From assembly GCA_003644895.1 (NCBI GenBank), contig QNDO01000083.1, positions 1 through 6,752 of the forward strand: 6,752 nucleotides of DNA, given 5' to 3'. Below the pieces are notes generated by a model. That model saw only the letters and a program-made list of their open reading frames with translations. It did not search any database and was not told the origin of the DNA. The position numbers and the translations under genes were made by a program. This stretch comes from Candidatus Hydrothermota bacterium. Its GTDB lineage: Bacteria; Hydrothermota; Hydrothermia; UBA1063. Positions 6,428 through 6,752 of this stretch are shown one piece after another (positions within the stretch are counted from its first letter, which is position 1; every line of letters begins with the position of its first letter).

Positions 6428-6456
6428 ATAATAAAACAGATAGAGTGATTAGTCAA
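6428..6456 (-). promoter_or_regulatory. Sigma70-type promoter of rpmA
   Basis: TTGACT (6456-6451, 5/6), a 17-bp spacer, TATTAT (6433-6428, 5/6). The predicted start near 6421 leaves a leader of about 25 nt that includes the Shine-Dalgarno. It is the best-matching promoter in the window and, unlike the two divergent ones, is a conventional leadered arrangement. Confidence 0.75.
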
Positions 6457-6472
6457 GGTATCGGCATTCCTC

Positions 6473-6501
6473 AAAAATAATCTACCCTAAATGGGATTAT
6501 T
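6473..6501 (-). terminator. Possible second terminator upstream of rpmA
   Basis: On the minus strand AATAATC (6501-6495) pairs with GATTATT (6482-6476), followed by further T. CCC and GGG inside can add three pairs with a small bulge. The stem is AT-rich, so this is tentative. It could instead be a dyad operator, since it lies 17-20 bp upstream of the rpmA -35 box. Confidence 0.35.
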
Positions 6502-6513
6502 ACCTTAAAATTT

Positions 6514-6547
6514 CAAAAAGGGAGCCATCCTAATATCCTCCCCTTTT
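6514..6547 (-). terminator. Probable intrinsic terminator after the T9SS-tail gene
   Basis: On the minus strand AAAAGGGGAG (6547-6538) pairs with CTCCCTTTTT (6524-6515): ten pairs including one G-U, around a 13-nt loop, starting within the stop codon of the preceding gene. The T run forms the 3' arm and is followed by GAAATTTT. The A-stem-T symmetry means it might work in both directions. Confidence 0.55.
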
Positions 6548-6752
6548 ATCTCTTTACAAACCTTATAGACCTCCTTCCTACAGGGGTATTCAACATTAAG
6601 ATGTAGACCCCTGGTTTTATCCCCAAATCTCTCAAATCAAGAATAAAACCCTTTTTGCCACCTACATTAAATACTCTTACCTTCCTGCCAGTAATGTCAT
6701 ATAACTCAAGCCTCGAACCAGACAATAAATCAATCCCAAAATCCACATGTAA
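6546..6752 (-). CDS. C-terminal 68 residues of a secreted protein with a T9SS-type sorting tail (partial)
   Basis: The frame is open from the right edge of the window to the TAA at 6548-6546; the apparent GTG at 6746 is internal, since the codons before it (Leu, His) continue the frame. The tail reads RLELYDITGRKVRVF, then a Gly-Lys turn, LRDLGIKPGVYILML and a basic end RRSIRFVKR. This matches the pattern of the type A Por secretion tail: a strand ending in YDxxGRxV, a turn, LxxGVYxxxL, then a Lys/Arg-rich last strand. In T9SS organisms the domain directs proteins already exported by Sec across the outer membrane and is then removed. The passenger lies outside the window, so the protein's function cannot be given. 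A FlgD-like Ig tail is the main alternative and is related in sequence. Two terminator-like hairpins separate it from rpmA. Confidence 0.75.
   Translation of the reverse strand, partial: LHVDFGIDLLSGSRLELYDITGRKVRVFNVGGKKGFILDLRDLGIKPGVYILMLNTPVGRRSIRFVKR

Noticed and set aside
6397..6474. 26-residue N-terminal extension of L27, as in the cleaved Firmicutes form
   Set aside because: The extension would be encoded by the promoter and leader. The standard MAHKKG start has a strong Shine-Dalgarno, and the extension shows no Firmicutes-type cleavage motif.
6546..6746. A complete 66-residue small protein starting at GTG 6746
   Set aside because: The frame continues upstream to the window edge without a stop, and the sequence is that of a sorting tail of a larger protein.
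1..6752. CRISPR array, tRNA, insertion sequence, toxin-antitoxin or defence genes
   Set aside because: No regular direct repeats with spacers, no cloverleaf-like sequence noticed, no transposase motifs, and all sizeable frames are explained by the genes listed.

Overview
The window looks like a compact piece of a Gram-negative-type bacterial chromosome. It is AT-leaning, nearly fully coding, and its genes overlap at start and stop codons. An outer-membrane-barrel-like protein with a signal peptide and the C-terminal tail of a protein with a type IX secretion (T9SS) sorting domain point to the FCB group or to one of the uncultured phyla that carry such tails, such as WOR-3/Hydrothermae. The short S-adenosylhomocysteine hydrolase resembles the archaeal/Thermotoga type. 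The DUF72 protein and the HypE-like protein also look like archaeal versions. Together these suggest a thermophile or a lineage with archaeal gene exchange. The exact phylum is an inference that sequence reading alone cannot settle.

Left arm, minus strand, read from about 3703 down to 1: a HypE/AIR-synthase-like protein, then an outer-membrane-type hypothetical protein (4-nt ATGA overlap), then metK (SAM synthetase), then ahcY (SAH hydrolase, 8-nt overlap with metK, running off the left edge). This is a tightly coupled operon. metK and ahcY make and recycle the SAM/SAH pair. The roles of the two upstream genes are unknown.

Right arm, plus strand, 3763 to 6130: recJ (5'-3' single-strand exonuclease) and a DUF72 TIM-barrel-type protein overlap by 11 nt. 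The two arms diverge from a 59-bp gap. Its two sigma70-like promoters interlock, and each places the start of transcription at or next to the start codon, so both lead transcripts are predicted to be leaderless or nearly so.

Right end, minus strand: rpmA (ribosomal protein L27) with its own near-consensus promoter and a good ribosome binding site. It converges on the DUF72 gene with only 8 bp between stop codons, and the likely terminator of the recJ-DUF72 operon lies inside the rpmA coding end. Upstream of rpmA are two possible terminator hairpins and then the last 68 codons of the gene with the T9SS-like tail.

I see no tRNA, rRNA, CRISPR, insertion sequence or defence system. The points worth following up are the divergent leaderless promoter pair, the recJ-DUF72 coupling, and the composition of the SAM-cycle operon.
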